Positions 6,386 to 6,721 of a DNA stretch of 6,721 nt are shown one piece after another. This stretch comes from CAILHX01 sp036561085 (GTDB lineage Bacteria; Pseudomonadota; Gammaproteobacteria; Burkholderiales; Methylophilaceae): assembly GCA_036561085.1 (NCBI GenBank), contig DATBPY010000036.1, positions 1 through 6,721 on the forward strand, read 5' to 3'. Each line of letters opens with the position of its first letter. Positions within the stretch are counted from its first letter, which is position 1. The position numbers were made by a program, and so were the translations under genes. The notes beneath the pieces are model-generated. The model was given only the letters and a program-made list of their open reading frames with translations, had not been told where the DNA came from and searched no databases.

Positions 6386-6721
6386 CTAGCCGCAATGCTC
6401 CACGGGCTGTAGCTTCAGTTGTTCCCATTCGGCATCCTCGAACAGGCGAGAGCGAATAAAGAACCGGAGGCCGGTAGGACGCTCCAGTGAAAACTGACCG
6501 CCATTACCGGGAATGGCATCCAGAGTCAGATGCGTATGCTCCCAATATTCAAACTGGCTTTTGCTCATATAGAAAGAAACGCCTCCGACTTCACCCAATT
6601 TGACATCGGCACCCCCCAGATAGAACTCCCCATCGGGATAACACATAGGGGCACTACCATCGCAACAGCCGCCGGATTGGTGGAACATAAGCTTGCCATG
6701 CTTGGCCTGTAATTCTGCGAT
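6386..6721 (-). CDS. DUF779 domain protein, 5' end cut by right window edge
   Basis: The reading frame is open to the window edge, giving 111 residues. An ATG at 6688-6686 is internal: the preceding residues IAELQAKHGKL belong to the family, whose members are about 115-130 residues, so only a short N-terminal piece is missing. Landmarks are LMFHQSGGCCDGS (11-23), PMCYP (25-29), FEYWEHTHLTLD (57-68) and SLERPTGLRFFIRSRLF (78-94). Four cysteines (19, 20, 27, 110) and several histidines are visible; metal or redox chemistry is conceivable but not shown. DUF779 genes are often found beside NAD-dependent acetaldehyde/aldehyde dehydrogenase genes, so such a gene may lie just upstream beyond the window; that is inference. 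The biochemical function is not known to me. Its own terminator (6313-6333) separates it from hisC, so it is probably not functionally tied to aromatic synthesis. Confidence 0.9.
   Translation of the reverse strand: MAELQAKHGKLMFHQSGGCCDGSAPMCYPDGEFYLGGADVKLGEVGGVSFYMSKSQFEYWEHTHLTLDAIPGNGGQFSLERPTGLRFFIRSRLFEDAEWEQLKLQPVEHCG

Noticed and set aside
1..6721. Mobile elements, CRISPR array, tRNA/rRNA, toxin-antitoxin or defence system
   Set aside because: I found no transposase, repeat-spacer pattern, cloverleaf or paired small genes; the gaps between genes are all under 120 bases and are accounted for.

Overview
The window reads as ordinary primary metabolism from a beta-proteobacterium-like chromosome of moderate GC content. 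The LeuC, LeuD, LeuB, class I DAHP synthase and HisC-type sequences all resemble the proteobacterial forms of their families. The grouping leuC-leuD-leuB without leuA, and a hisC paralogue beside a DAHP synthase gene, are arrangements I associate with beta-proteobacteria. A Nitrosomonadales or Gallionellaceae-like source is my best guess, from memory of family resemblance only.

Layout. Positions 1-267 (minus strand, cut by the left edge) hold the start of an MmyB-type helix-turn-helix regulator. It is divergent from leuC across a 115-base gap rich in short dyads and with a plausible leuC promoter. Positions 383-3524 (plus) are a compact leuCDB operon for the last shared steps of leucine synthesis: isopropylmalate isomerase large and small subunits, then isopropylmalate dehydrogenase. 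It ends at a strong hairpin (3545-3573) that has an A-tract on one side and a T-tract on the other, so it can also stop transcription arriving from the right.

From the right come, on the minus strand, a HisC-type aminotransferase gene (5182-6291) overlapping a DAHP synthase gene (4088-5185) by 4 bases, followed after 66 bases by a small GNAT acetyltransferase gene (3590-4021). At the far right, 6386-6721 (minus) is the 3' part of a DUF779 gene with its own terminator hairpin at 6313-6333, only 21 bases before the hisC start codon.

Functionally the window joins two amino-acid modules that face each other: leucine synthesis on the plus strand, and on the minus strand the entry step to the shikimate pathway, translationally coupled to an aminotransferase that could perform the last step of phenylalanine/tyrosine synthesis as well as, or instead of, histidinol-phosphate transamination. 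I see no RNA gene, CRISPR array, insertion sequence, prophage or defence cassette, and no convincing sign of a previously undescribed system. The points worth a second look are mostly regulatory (leuC upstream dyads, the terminator in front of hisC, the two-sided terminator) plus the hisC-aroG coupling.
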